DNA of 64,000 nt from Arthrobacter globiformis (GTDB taxonomy: Bacteria > Actinomycetota > Actinomycetes > Actinomycetales > Micrococcaceae). Positions 35,812-43,207 of this stretch are shown here, piece by piece. Under the pieces are notes generated by a model. The model worked only from the letters and a program-made list of their open reading frames with translations. It was not told the origin of the DNA and searched no databases. Made by a program: the position numbers and the translations under genes. Where the stretch lies: assembly GCF_030817195.1 (NCBI RefSeq), contig NZ_JAUSYZ010000001.1:4092001-4156000 (forward strand), read 5' to 3'. The first letter of the stretch is position 1. The number at the start of each line of letters is the position of its first letter.

Positions 35812-36111
35812 ATGCACAAGGCACTAATCAAGAATCCGACGCCGGCCAACGGAGGCCGCGGGACAGCTCTGCACGCGCTGAACGCGATAAAACGGGCACC
35901 CAGAATGGCCATCCTGAGAAGTATCAGAGCCGGGGAATGGCATACGGGCAGAGACATCGAAGATTTACTCGGATTGTCGGCACAGGAAGCCTTGCCGCAC
36001 CTAGCAGTGCTACAGGAGCTCGGACTCCTCCTCCACGACGACGGTCACTTTAGTGTGAACGCCGATGCCTTGGATGCCCTGCTTCTCCAGTCTCGGGCCA
36101 TCTCCACGTAG
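35812..36111 (+). CDS. Small winged-helix (ArsR-like) transcriptional regulator
   Basis: 99 aa. The helix-turn-helix part is residues about 35-85 (MAILRSIRAGEWHTGRDIEDLL, LSAQEALPHLAVLQELGLL), with the beta wing LLHDDGHFSVN. No metal-binding cysteines of classic ArsR sensors, so the signal is unknown. ATG at 35812 with GAGAGGA upstream. Convergent with truA. Confidence 0.65.
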   Translation: MHKALIKNPTPANGGRGTALHALNAIKRAPRMAILRSIRAGEWHTGRDIEDLLGLSAQEALPHLAVLQELGLLLHDDGHFSVNADALDALLLQSRAIST

Positions 36112-36178
36112 ACCACACACGCTGTGCCTGTGGATCCCCAAACACATAGGCGGTCTGTCGCTGACCAACGGGGCAGGG

Positions 36179-37069
36179 TTACTCCCGCAGCGCCCGCGTG
36201 AGCTCTGCCCGGGCGAGCAGTTCCGCATCGGAGGGGTAGGCCACTTCTTCAAACACCAGGGGATGCGGCGCGGCCAGCACAGAACGCGCGTCCCGCTTAC
36301 GCGCCAGCAGGCGCTCGTGCAGCCACTCCGGACGCTCCTGCCCCTCCCCCACGTACAGAGCCGAGCCCACCAGGGCGCGGACCATGTTGTGGCAGAAGGC
36401 ATCGGCCTGGACGGTGGCAACAATGACGCCGTCCGGCCCGCGGGAAAACTCAAACCGCTGCAGCTCGCGGACGGTGGTGGAACCTTCCCGTGGCTTGCAG
36501 AAGGACAGGAAGTTGTGCAGGCCAAGCAGCTTCGTGGAGCCTTCGTTCAGCAGGTCCACGTCCAGGGGCGTCTTGTGCCAGAGAGTGTCGTACCGGCTGA
36601 GCGGATCCCACTTATCGGGGCCGTCCCCGATCCGGTAGCTGTAGCGGCGCCACAGGGCCGAGAACCGGGCGTCGAATCCCTCAGGGGCGACGGCTGCATG
36701 GTGCACCACAATGGAGCCGGTCTGGTCCCCCAGCCCGCGGCTGAGCGTACCCCGCAGGCGGCGCAGAAGGGCGACGGCGGGATCGACGGCCGCACCACGG
36801 CTCAGTCCCAGCCACTCGGCTTCCGTCAGGTCGAGGTGGACCACCTGGCCGCGGGCATGCACGCCGGCGTCGGTGCGCCCGGCAACCGTGACGCGCACCG
36901 GCCGGCGGATCAGCAGCTCCAGCGCGCCTTCCAATACACCCTGAACGGTACGCAGACCTGGCTGCACTGCCCACCCGCTGAACGGACCGCCGTCGTACGC
37001 CAAATCGAGCCGGATACGCAAAAACCCGCCGCCCCCCAAAACGGGGGCCGCGGGTTTTTGGTGGTTCAT
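36179..37069 (-). CDS. truA: tRNA pseudouridine(38-40) synthase
   Basis: 296 aa from ATG 37069. LRIRLDLAYDGGPFSGW, the catalytic AGRTDAGVHA (Asp near 67), WRRYSYRI and the C-terminal HNMVRALVG are all present. The first 16 residues (KPAAPVLGGGGF) are encoded by the terminator hairpin that follows rplQ. A TTG at 37021 directly after the hairpin T run would start at LRIRLDLAYDGG, so the true start is uncertain. Last gene of the alpha operon. Confidence 0.93.
   Translation of the reverse strand: MNHQKPAAPVLGGGGFLRIRLDLAYDGGPFSGWAVQPGLRTVQGVLEGALELLIRRPVRVTVAGRTDAGVHARGQVVHLDLTEAEWLGLSRGAAVDPAVALLRRLRGTLSRGLGDQTGSIVVHHAAVAPEGFDARFSALWRRYSYRIGDGPDKWDPLSRYDTLWHKTPLDVDLLNEGSTKLLGLHNFLSFCKPREGSTTVRELQRFEFSRGPDGVIVATVQADAFCHNMVRALVGSALYVGEGQERPEWLHERLLARKRDARSVLAAPHPLVFEEVAYPSDAELLARAELTRALRE
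37021..37059 (-). terminator. Intrinsic terminator or attenuator after rplQ, inside the truA 5' end
   Basis: Arms AAAACCCG and CGGGTTTT with an inner C5/G5 stem around CAAAA, followed on the minus strand by TTTTT. It lies 42 bp after the rplQ stop and overlaps the first codons of truA, so truA depends on read-through or a downstream start. Confidence 0.75.
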
Positions 37070-37100
37070 AGACTCAAGTCTATGCGAAGGATTTAGCGAA

Positions 37101-37703
37101 TTACTTCGCGTCCTTGGCCTCGTCGGCAGCAGCCTCGTCAGCGGCAGCTTCCTCGGCCGGAGCCTCTTCAGCAGCAGCTTCCTCAGCCGGAGCTTCCTCA
37201 GCGGCGGCTTCCTCAGCGGCCGGGGCCTCTTCGGTTGCAGCAGCTTCGGTCTCAACGACCTCTGCCTCGGGAGCTTCCTCTGCGGCCGGAGCAGCAGCGG
37301 CAGCGGCCTGGGTAGCCTCGGCTACAACAGCCTGCTTGGCGGAAACCGGCTCAAGAACCAGCTCGATGACAGCCATGGGAGCGTTGTCGCCCTTGCGGTT
37401 GCCGATCTTGGTGATGCGGGTGTAGCCGCCGTTGCGGTTCTCCACAGCCTGGGCGATGTCGGTGAACAGCTCGTGGACGACGCCCTTGTTGCTGATCAGG
37501 CCGAGAACGCGGCGGCGGGAAGCGAGGTCGCCGCGCTTGGCGAAGGTGACCAGGCGCTCTGCGTACGGCTTCAGGCGCTTGGCCTTGGTGACCGTGGTGG
37601 TGATCCGCTTGTGCTCGAACAGTGCGGAAGCCAGGTTCGCGAGCATCAGACGCTCGTGAGCCGGGCCGCCTCCGAGGCGCGGACCCTTAGTGGGGGTAGG
37701 CAT
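37101..37703 (-). CDS. rplQ: 50S ribosomal protein bL17 with long acidic tail
   Basis: 200 aa. The core (1-120) has RLGGGPAHERLMLANLASAL and TKAKRLKPYAERLVTFAKRGD. The last 75 residues are an almost pure Ala/Glu low-complexity tail (EEAAAEEAPAEE repeats), common in Actinobacteria. Follows rpoA in the alpha operon. Confidence 0.96.
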   Translation of the reverse strand: MPTPTKGPRLGGGPAHERLMLANLASALFEHKRITTTVTKAKRLKPYAERLVTFAKRGDLASRRRVLGLISNKGVVHELFTDIAQAVENRNGGYTRITKIGNRKGDNAPMAVIELVLEPVSAKQAVVAEATQAAAAAAPAAEEAPEAEVVETEAAATEEAPAAEEAAAEEAPAEEAAAEEAPAEEAAADEAAADEAKDAK

Positions 37704-37781
37704 AATTGTTTCTCCTCATATGGAAGCCGGGAGGCTGCGCACAACGCGGTGCTGGCCAGCCCCTCGGCCAAGATCTGCTTG

Positions 37782-38792
37782 TTAGAGCTCGTCGTCGCTG
37801 AACGCGGCGTCGTCCTCTTCGATGGCTGCGGCGCGGGCGGCGAGGTCGAAACCGGGAGGCGAGTCCTTCAGGGACAGACCCAGTTCAACCAGCTTTGCCT
37901 TGACCTCATCGATGGACTTCGCGCCGAAGTTGCGGATGTCCATCAGGTCAGCCTCGGAGCGGGCAACGAGTTCACCCACGGTGTGGATGCCCTCACGCTT
38001 GAGGCAGTTGTAGGAACGGACGGTGAGGTCCAGATCCTCGATCGGCAGAGCCATGTCTGCTGCCAGGGCAGCATCCGTCGGCGACGGGCCAATCTCGATA
38101 CCCTCAGCTGCGGTGTTCAGCTCGCGGGCCAGACCGAACAGTTCCACCAGGGTTGTGCCAGCGGACGCAACGGCATCGCGCGGGGCGATGGCCTGCTTGG
38201 TCTCGACGTCGACAATGAGCTTGTCGAAGTCGGTGCGCTGCTCAACACGGGTAGCTTCCACGCGGAAAGTAACCTTCAGCACCGGCGAGTAGATGGAGTC
38301 AACCGGAATGCGGCCGATCTCTGCGTCGCCGGACTTGTTCTGAGCTGCCGAAACGTAGCCGCGGCCGCGCTCGATGGTCAGTTCGAGTTCGAACTTGCCC
38401 TTCGAGTTCAGCGTGGCAATGTGCAGATCCGGGTTGTGGAACTCGACGCCGGCCGGCGGAGCGATGTCCGCGGCGGTGACGACTCCGGGGCCCTGCTTGC
38501 GCAGGTAGGCAACAACCGGCTCGTCGTGCTCGGAGGACACGGACAGGTTCTTGATGTTGAGGATGATCTCGGTGACATCTTCCTTGACACCCGGAACCGT
38601 CGTGAACTCGTGCAGCACGCCATCGATCCGGATGCTGGTTACAGCGGCACCGGGGATGGAGGAGAGCAGGGTACGGCGGAGGGAGTTTCCGAGGGTGTAA
38701 CCGAAGCCCGGCTCCAGCGGTTCAATGATGAACCGGGAGCGGTTTTCGGAGACGACCTCTTCGGAGAGGGTGGGGCGCTGTGCAATGAGCAC
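37782..38792 (-). CDS. rpoA: RNA polymerase subunit alpha
   Basis: 336 aa. The N-terminal assembly domain includes FIIEPLEPGFGYTLGNSLRRTLLSSIPGAAV (read as consecutive shorter segments in the family); the C-terminal domain has LTVRSYNCLKREGIHTVGELVARSE and LMDIRNFGAKSIDEV, which bind promoter UP elements. GTG start. An acidic tail EEDDAAFSDDEL ends the protein. Confidence 0.98.
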   Translation of the reverse strand: MLIAQRPTLSEEVVSENRSRFIIEPLEPGFGYTLGNSLRRTLLSSIPGAAVTSIRIDGVLHEFTTVPGVKEDVTEIILNIKNLSVSSEHDEPVVAYLRKQGPGVVTAADIAPPAGVEFHNPDLHIATLNSKGKFELELTIERGRGYVSAAQNKSGDAEIGRIPVDSIYSPVLKVTFRVEATRVEQRTDFDKLIVDVETKQAIAPRDAVASAGTTLVELFGLARELNTAAEGIEIGPSPTDAALAADMALPIEDLDLTVRSYNCLKREGIHTVGELVARSEADLMDIRNFGAKSIDEVKAKLVELGLSLKDSPPGFDLAARAAAIEEDDAAFSDDEL

Positions 38793-38872
38793 TTAGGTTT
38801 CCTTTCGGCGAGCATCCGCTATATGACGCAACACAGGTGGTGGAAAATCGGTCTGAGGACTTAACGCGGCGG

Positions 38873-38905
38873 GCTTGCCCGGACCCGAAACGGGTCCGGG
38901 CAAGC
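38873..38905. repeat. 15-bp perfect hairpin between rpsK and rpoA
   Basis: GCTTGCCCGGACCCG and its exact complement around the loop AAA. Lies in the 131-bp gap between two genes that must be co-transcribed; no T run on the minus strand. It may be an RNA-processing, stability or attenuation element. Confidence 0.65.
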
Positions 38906-38923
38906 TCCGGCTGCGGAAAGTAC

Positions 38924-39325
38924 TTAGACGCGGCGGCGCTTCGGCGGACGGCAGCCGTTGTGCGCGGCGGGGGTCACGTCCTGGATGGAGCCAACCTCGA
39001 GGCCGGCAGCCTGCAGCGAACGGATGGCGGTTTCGCGTCCGGAACCCGGTCCCTTGACGAACACGTCAACCTTCTTCAGGCCGTGCTCCTGTGCACGCTT
39101 GGCGGCGGCTTCGGCAGCCATCTGCGCAGCGAACGGGGTGGACTTACGCGAGCCCTTGAATCCAACCTCACCGGCGGAAGCCCAGGAGATTACAGCACCG
39201 CTCGGGTCCGTGATGGACACGATGGTGTTGTTGAACGTGCTCTTGATGTGCGCCTGGCCAAGCGCGATATTCTTCTTGTCCTTCTTACGCGGCTTGCGAA
39301 CCGCGCCACGAGTCTTCGGGGGCAT
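38924..39325 (-). CDS. rpsK: 30S ribosomal protein uS11
   Basis: 133 aa. IALGQAHIKSTFNNTIVSITD, KGSRKSTPFAAQ, the AHNGCRPPKRRRV ending and VKGPGSGRETAIRSLQ are family hallmarks. Alpha-operon member; forms the platform of the 30S subunit. Confidence 0.97.
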   Translation of the reverse strand: MPPKTRGAVRKPRKKDKKNIALGQAHIKSTFNNTIVSITDPSGAVISWASAGEVGFKGSRKSTPFAAQMAAEAAAKRAQEHGLKKVDVFVKGPGSGRETAIRSLQAAGLEVGSIQDVTPAAHNGCRPPKRRRV

Positions 39326-39370
39326 TTCTTCTCCTACAGAAAGTTATTTTGGGGGAAGGCCGTGCTGATC

Positions 39371-39396
39371 CCACATTTGCCGTCAGGCAAATGCGG
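39371..39396. repeat. Hairpin between rpsM and rpsK
   Basis: CATTTGCC and GGCAAATG around a GTCA loop, with flanking CC/GG. A similar CCCTGACGGG stem-loop overlaps the rpmJ stop at about 39925-39953. No T runs. Confidence 0.45.
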
Positions 39397-39397
39397 T

Positions 39398-39772
39398 TTA
39401 GCGGGCCTTCTTCTTGCCGGCGACGGTACGCTTCGGGCCCTTGCGGGTACGGGCGTTGGTCTTCGTGCGCTGTCCGCGTACGGGCAGGCCCTTACGGTGG
39501 CGAATACCTTCGTAGCTGCCGATCTCAACCTTGCGGCGGATGTCAGCGGCTACTTCGCGGCGAAGGTCACCCTCAACCTTGTAGTTGCCTTCAATGTAGT
39601 CACGCAGCTCTACCAGCTGTGCGTCCGTCAGGTCCTTGACCCGAACGTCAGCGCTGATGCCGGTGGCAGCCAGGGTTTCGTGTGCACGGGTCTTGCCCAC
39701 GCCGTAGATGTAAGTAAGCGCAATTTCCAACCGCTTTTCGCGGGGAATGTCTACGCCAGCGAGACGAGCCAT
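39398..39772 (-). CDS. rpsM: 30S ribosomal protein uS13
   Basis: 124 aa from ATG 39772 (MARLAGVDIPREKR). LTYIYGVGKTRA is the H2TH segment and RHRKGLPVRGQRTKTNARTRKG the C-terminal tRNA-contacting tail. The in-frame upstream extension is not part of the family. Confidence 0.97.
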   Translation of the reverse strand: MARLAGVDIPREKRLEIALTYIYGVGKTRAHETLAATGISADVRVKDLTDAQLVELRDYIEGNYKVEGDLRREVAADIRRKVEIGSYEGIRHRKGLPVRGQRTKTNARTRKGPKRTVAGKKKAR

Positions 39773-39944
39773 AGTGGCAGTGCTCCTTGAATAAACCGGA
39801 GGTCGTAGGCAGTACACCCGCACTTTCAGTGCGGCCCCAGCCTCCGACCGGGGGTTAGCTGTCCGGGCCCATACGTCCCAGTTCAGCTTGTGCTGCCTTT
39901 ATTTACTTGCGTGGGTTAGCAACCCAGGGATTCCCTGACGGGAA

Positions 39945-40058
39945 TTAGCCCTGGCGCTGCTTGTGGCGCGGGTTCTCGCAGATCACCATGACCCGGCCGT
40001 TACGGCGGATCACTTTGCACTTTTCGCAGATCTGCTTGACGCTCGGCTTGACCTTCAT
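39945..40058 (-). CDS. rpmJ: 50S ribosomal protein bL36
   Basis: 37 aa: MKVKPSVKQICEKCKVIRR and on to NPRHKQRQG. The C+ form with the zinc-binding Cys-Cys-Cys-His set (ICEKC, ICENPRH). Between infA and rpsM as in most bacteria. Confidence 0.97.
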   Translation of the reverse strand: MKVKPSVKQICEKCKVIRRNGRVMVICENPRHKQRQG

Positions 40059-40128
40059 GGCGTTCCTTTGCGTGATAGCAGTTGGGCCGATGGAGCGGCC
40101 TTAGGCAATTGCCTTGGCCGCCCAACGT

Positions 40129-40350
40129 TTACTTGTAGCGGTAGACGATACGACCACGTGTCAGGTCGTAAGGGCTCAGCTCCACCACTACGCGGTCCTC
40201 AGGGAGAATCCTGATGTAGTGCTGGCGCATCTTTCCAGAGATGTGTGCCAGGACGACGTGCTTGTTGGTGAGCTCAACACGAAACATCGCGTTGGGCAGC
40301 GCCTCAGTCACTACGCCCTCGATCTCTATGACCCCGTCCTTCTTGGCCAT
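40129..40350 (-). CDS. infA: Translation initiation factor IF-1
   Basis: 73 aa from ATG 40350 (MAKKDGVIEIEGVV). S1/OB-fold with FRVELTNKHVVLAHISGKMR and ELSPYDLTRGRIVYRYK. First gene of the infA-rpmJ-rpsM-rpsK-rpoA-rplQ-truA run. Upstream there is a 169-bp gap to the S58 peptidase gene that should hold the promoter. Confidence 0.98.
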   Translation of the reverse strand: MAKKDGVIEIEGVVTEALPNAMFRVELTNKHVVLAHISGKMRQHYIRILPEDRVVVELSPYDLTRGRIVYRYK

Positions 40351-40519
40351 ATCCTCCGCTAACTGTTGTTTGCCACAGACCTCCGGCTGGCGCCGGGCAT
40401 GACTGCGGACGTTTTTGATTTGATTGATCGTCACCCTCCGGCCGCAAATGGGCGTGGCAGGGCAGACAACCAACATGCAACTCTACGGCATTAGGGCCGG
40501 AAAGTTAAATCCAGCTATG

Positions 40520-41542
40520 TTAGCGCACATTGCCCGGGTATGCACCAAATTCGCCCGCAGGAGTTGTCACCGCTTGGGCGCTGCTGACCCCGTCCAGGAT
40601 CGCCAAACGTACGACGTCGGCCGCCGCACTCTGCAGCGTCATGAGACTTTTCTGCCGGGCAGTTTCCGTACTCCTGTCCAGCTCCTGGCTACCGGTGGCG
40701 AGGCAGAACACGGTGTCACCGTCGGCCAGGGTGTGGCTCGGATTCAGCGCCCGCGCCAGCCCCGCGTGGGCAGCCGAGGCGGTCCGTTTGCACTCGGCCA
40801 CATCCAGCACCGCATTCGTGGCGACGACCACGAGCGTGGTGTTGAGAGCCGGGCCGGGTCCCGTCCCAACGGCCGAAGCCCGCCGCTCCGGTGTGCCAGG
40901 CTCACCAGGCAATTCTGGAACCAGCGGAAGGCCAAGCGCATTCACTACCGCTACCGCACCTACAACGATCGGTCCGCCATCAGAAATGTCTACCAGGGTG
41001 AGCGACGCTGTGCCCACTCCCCCTTTGTATTGTCCGCGTCCGATGACTGCTCCGGTGCCGGCTCCCACGTTGCCGCGTTCGACGTCGTGCCCTTCCGCCT
41101 GTGCCCCCGCAGCTGCGGTGGCCGCGTAGCCCATGGCCTCATCCGGGCGGGCACTGAAGTCACCGCCGCGGCCGAGGTCGAAGATGGCTGCCGCCGGAAC
41201 GATGGGTACCACCCCTCCCGTCACGGCGAATCCGCGGCCCTGCTCCTCGCACCATCGCTGGGCGCCGTGTGCAGTAACCAGGCCGTAGGCGCTGCCGCCG
41301 GTTAGTACCACGGCGTCCACGGTGGGAACCAGGGTGGTGGGGTCCAGCGCATCGGTTTCATGGGTGCCGGGGCCTCCCCCGCGGACGTCCACCGAACCGA
41401 CTGTCCCCGCAGGGGGCAGGACCACCGTCACCCCGCTCAACCACCCGCCGTCGGACTTCTGCTCCTGCCCGACACGCACGCCGGGCACATCGGTGATCTT
41501 TCCCTGTGCTCCGGCTCCATCACTCGGTCCCATGGCTCCCAT
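40520..41542 (-). CDS. P1/S58-family peptidase (DmpA/Rv1333-like)
   Basis: 340 aa from ATG 41542; ATG 41533 is an alternative. Family of N-terminal nucleophile hydrolases that self-cleave before a Ser or Thr. ITDVPGVRVG at the start, VVLTGGSAYGL in the middle, and RGNVGAGTGAVIG, where the expected self-cleavage before Thr163 would release the catalytic chain. Known members are aminopeptidases or beta-peptidases; the substrate here is unknown. It lies between map and infA, separated from map by a 52-bp palindrome, so it is probably transcribed on its own. Confidence 0.85.
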   Translation of the reverse strand: MGAMGPSDGAGAQGKITDVPGVRVGQEQKSDGGWLSGVTVVLPPAGTVGSVDVRGGGPGTHETDALDPTTLVPTVDAVVLTGGSAYGLVTAHGAQRWCEEQGRGFAVTGGVVPIVPAAAIFDLGRGGDFSARPDEAMGYAATAAAGAQAEGHDVERGNVGAGTGAVIGRGQYKGGVGTASLTLVDISDGGPIVVGAVAVVNALGLPLVPELPGEPGTPERRASAVGTGPGPALNTTLVVVATNAVLDVAECKRTASAAHAGLARALNPSHTLADGDTVFCLATGSQELDRSTETARQKSLMTLQSAAADVVRLAILDGVSSAQAVTTPAGEFGAYPGNVR

Positions 41543-41587
41543 TCTGCCCCGGGAGCTGGCATGGCGAGGCAGATAATCGCCCGTGAC

Positions 41588-41639
41588 GCGCAAAATCCCT
41601 GGCGACACCGGAATTCCGGTGTCGCCAGGGATTTTGCGC
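41588..41639. repeat. 52-bp perfect palindrome between map and the S58 peptidase gene
   Basis: Two 26-base arms with no loop, centred on GAATTC at 41611-41616. Arms begin GCGCAAAATCCCTGGCGACA. On the minus strand it sits 38 bp after the map stop; each outer arm ends in TTTTGCGC, so it can act as a terminator for adk-map in RNA form. Confidence 0.9.
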
Positions 41640-41676
41640 ATCGCCCAGCTAAGTTCGCCCAGCTAGATGCGTGTCC

Positions 41677-42504
41677 TCAGGGAATCGGGACCGGCACCAC
41701 GCCAAGGGGCGCGAGCCTGGCCGCACCGCCGTCGGGCGCCGACAGCACCCAAATGCCCTTCTCGTGGACCGCCACGGAGTGCTCCCACTGGCAGGAACGC
41801 TGACCGTCCGTGGTGACCACGGTCCAGTCGTCCTCCAGCACTGCCGTCTCGATGCCGCCGCGCACCAGCATCGGTTCGATGGCCAGGCACAGCCCGGGGC
41901 GGATCTTCGGACCGCGGTGGCTGGTGCGGTAGTTCAGCACGTCGGGGGCCATGTGCATCTCGGAGCCGATGCCGTGGCCCACGTAGTCCTCAAGGATGCC
42001 CAGGGGCTTGCCCGGCACCGAGGAAACATAGTCATCAATGGCCGCGCCGATGTCGCCCACGAACTTGCCCTTGGCCAGGGCGGCGATGCCGTGCCACAGG
42101 GCCGTCTCCGTGACGTCGGAGAGTCGCTGGTCCTCCGGGTCCGGCGTTCCCACGATGACAGTCCGCGCGGAGTCGGAGTGCCAGCCGTTGACGATGGCCC
42201 CGCCGTCGATCGAGATGATGTCCCCGTCCTGCAGGACCTTATCGCCCGGGATGCCGTGCACCACTTCCTCGTTGACCGACGTGCAGATGGTGGCGGGGAA
42301 CCCGTGGTAGCCCAGGAAGTTGGACTTGGCGCCAGCCTCCAGCAGCACCGCGGCGAAGACCTCGTCCAGCTGCTTCGTGGTGACACCCGGAGCTGCTGCG
42401 GCCACGGCTGCGTCGAGGGCGCGGCTCAGGACGAGCCCGGCCTCGTGCATGGTGCGCATCTGGGCGTTGGTCTTGTATTCAATCCGTGGCTGGCCGAATG
42501 CCAT
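41677..42504 (-). CDS. map: Methionine aminopeptidase type I
   Basis: 275 aa. Removes the initiator Met from nascent proteins. Metal ligands are visible in order: SIDGGAIVNGWHSDSA (two Asp), GHGIG (His), AIEPML (Glu) and WEHSVAV (Glu). The usual secY-adk-map order is kept. A hairpin GAGGCCCCTCCC/GGGAGGAGCCTC (one mismatch) lies in the gap before it. Confidence 0.96.
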   Translation of the reverse strand: MAFGQPRIEYKTNAQMRTMHEAGLVLSRALDAAVAAAAPGVTTKQLDEVFAAVLLEAGAKSNFLGYHGFPATICTSVNEEVVHGIPGDKVLQDGDIISIDGGAIVNGWHSDSARTVIVGTPDPEDQRLSDVTETALWHGIAALAKGKFVGDIGAAIDDYVSSVPGKPLGILEDYVGHGIGSEMHMAPDVLNYRTSHRGPKIRPGLCLAIEPMLVRGGIETAVLEDDWTVVTTDGQRSCQWEHSVAVHEKGIWVLSAPDGGAARLAPLGVVPVPIP

Positions 42505-42577
42505 CAGCGGTGTTTCCTCTCAATGTGCCTCGCCGTTCCGGTTGCCGGATGGAACAGAAGGCGCGGGCTAAAAGCCG

Positions 42578-42609
42578 GAGGCCCCTCCCCATGGTCCGGG
42601 AGGAGCCTC
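42578..42609. repeat. Hairpin between adk and map
   Basis: 12-base arms with one mismatch around the loop CATGGTCC, 19 bp after the adk stop. No T run, so attenuation or processing is more likely than termination. Confidence 0.45.
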
Positions 42610-42627
42610 GCAGCGTTGGAACTGATA

Positions 42628-43207
42628 TCAGGCGGCCTGCGCCTCTTTGATTGCCTGCATGACGCGGTCGGTAACCTCGTCGATCTGGCCGATGCCGTCC
42701 ACCTGGGTCAGGATGCCGCGTTCGGCATACTTGGCCACAACGGCCTCGGTCTGCTCGTGGTAGAGGTCCAGGCGGTGGCGGATGACGGCTTCGTTGTCGT
42801 CGCTGCGTCCGGTTTCCTTCGCGCGGCCCAGCAGGCGGGACACGAGCTCCTCGTCGTCAGCCGTGAGCTGCAGGACCACGTCCAGCTTCTGGTCGCCGTC
42901 GGCCAGGATCTGGTCCAGGTAGTCAACCTGTGCGGTGGTGCGGGGGTAGCCGTCCAGCAGGAAGCCGTCCTCGACGTCGCCTTCGCTAAGACGGTCGCGG
43001 ACCATCTTGTTCGTCACGCTGTCCGGGACGAAGTCCCCGTTGGTCCATGTACTTCTTGGCCTCAACGCCGAGCGGCGTCTCGCCCTTCACGTTGGCGCGG
43101 AAGATGTCGCCGGTGGAGATCGCAACGACGCCGAGGCGTTCTGAAATGCGCTCCGCCTGCGTGCCCTTGCCCGAACCCGGTGGTCCGATAATCAACATTC
43201 TGGTCAT
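42628..43207 (-). CDS. adk: Adenylate kinase, interrupted by a +1 frameshift
   Basis: Interconverts ATP+AMP and 2 ADP. The N-terminal frame (MTRMLIIGPPGSGKGTQAERI, GVVAISTGDIFRANV) is intact to AKKYMD. It continues in a second frame from NGDFVPDSVTNKMV through FLLDGYPRTTAQVDYLD to the end. One extra G at 43042-43043 (plus strand) causes the break; without it the gene codes for 192 aa, the normal length. Its start overlaps the secY stop by 4 bp. adk is essential, so a sequencing error is the likely cause. Confidence 0.9.

Noticed and set aside
41543..41641. N-terminal extension of the S58 peptidase
   Set aside because: Encoded by the 52-bp palindrome; the family starts at about ITDVPGVRVG, close to ATG 41542.
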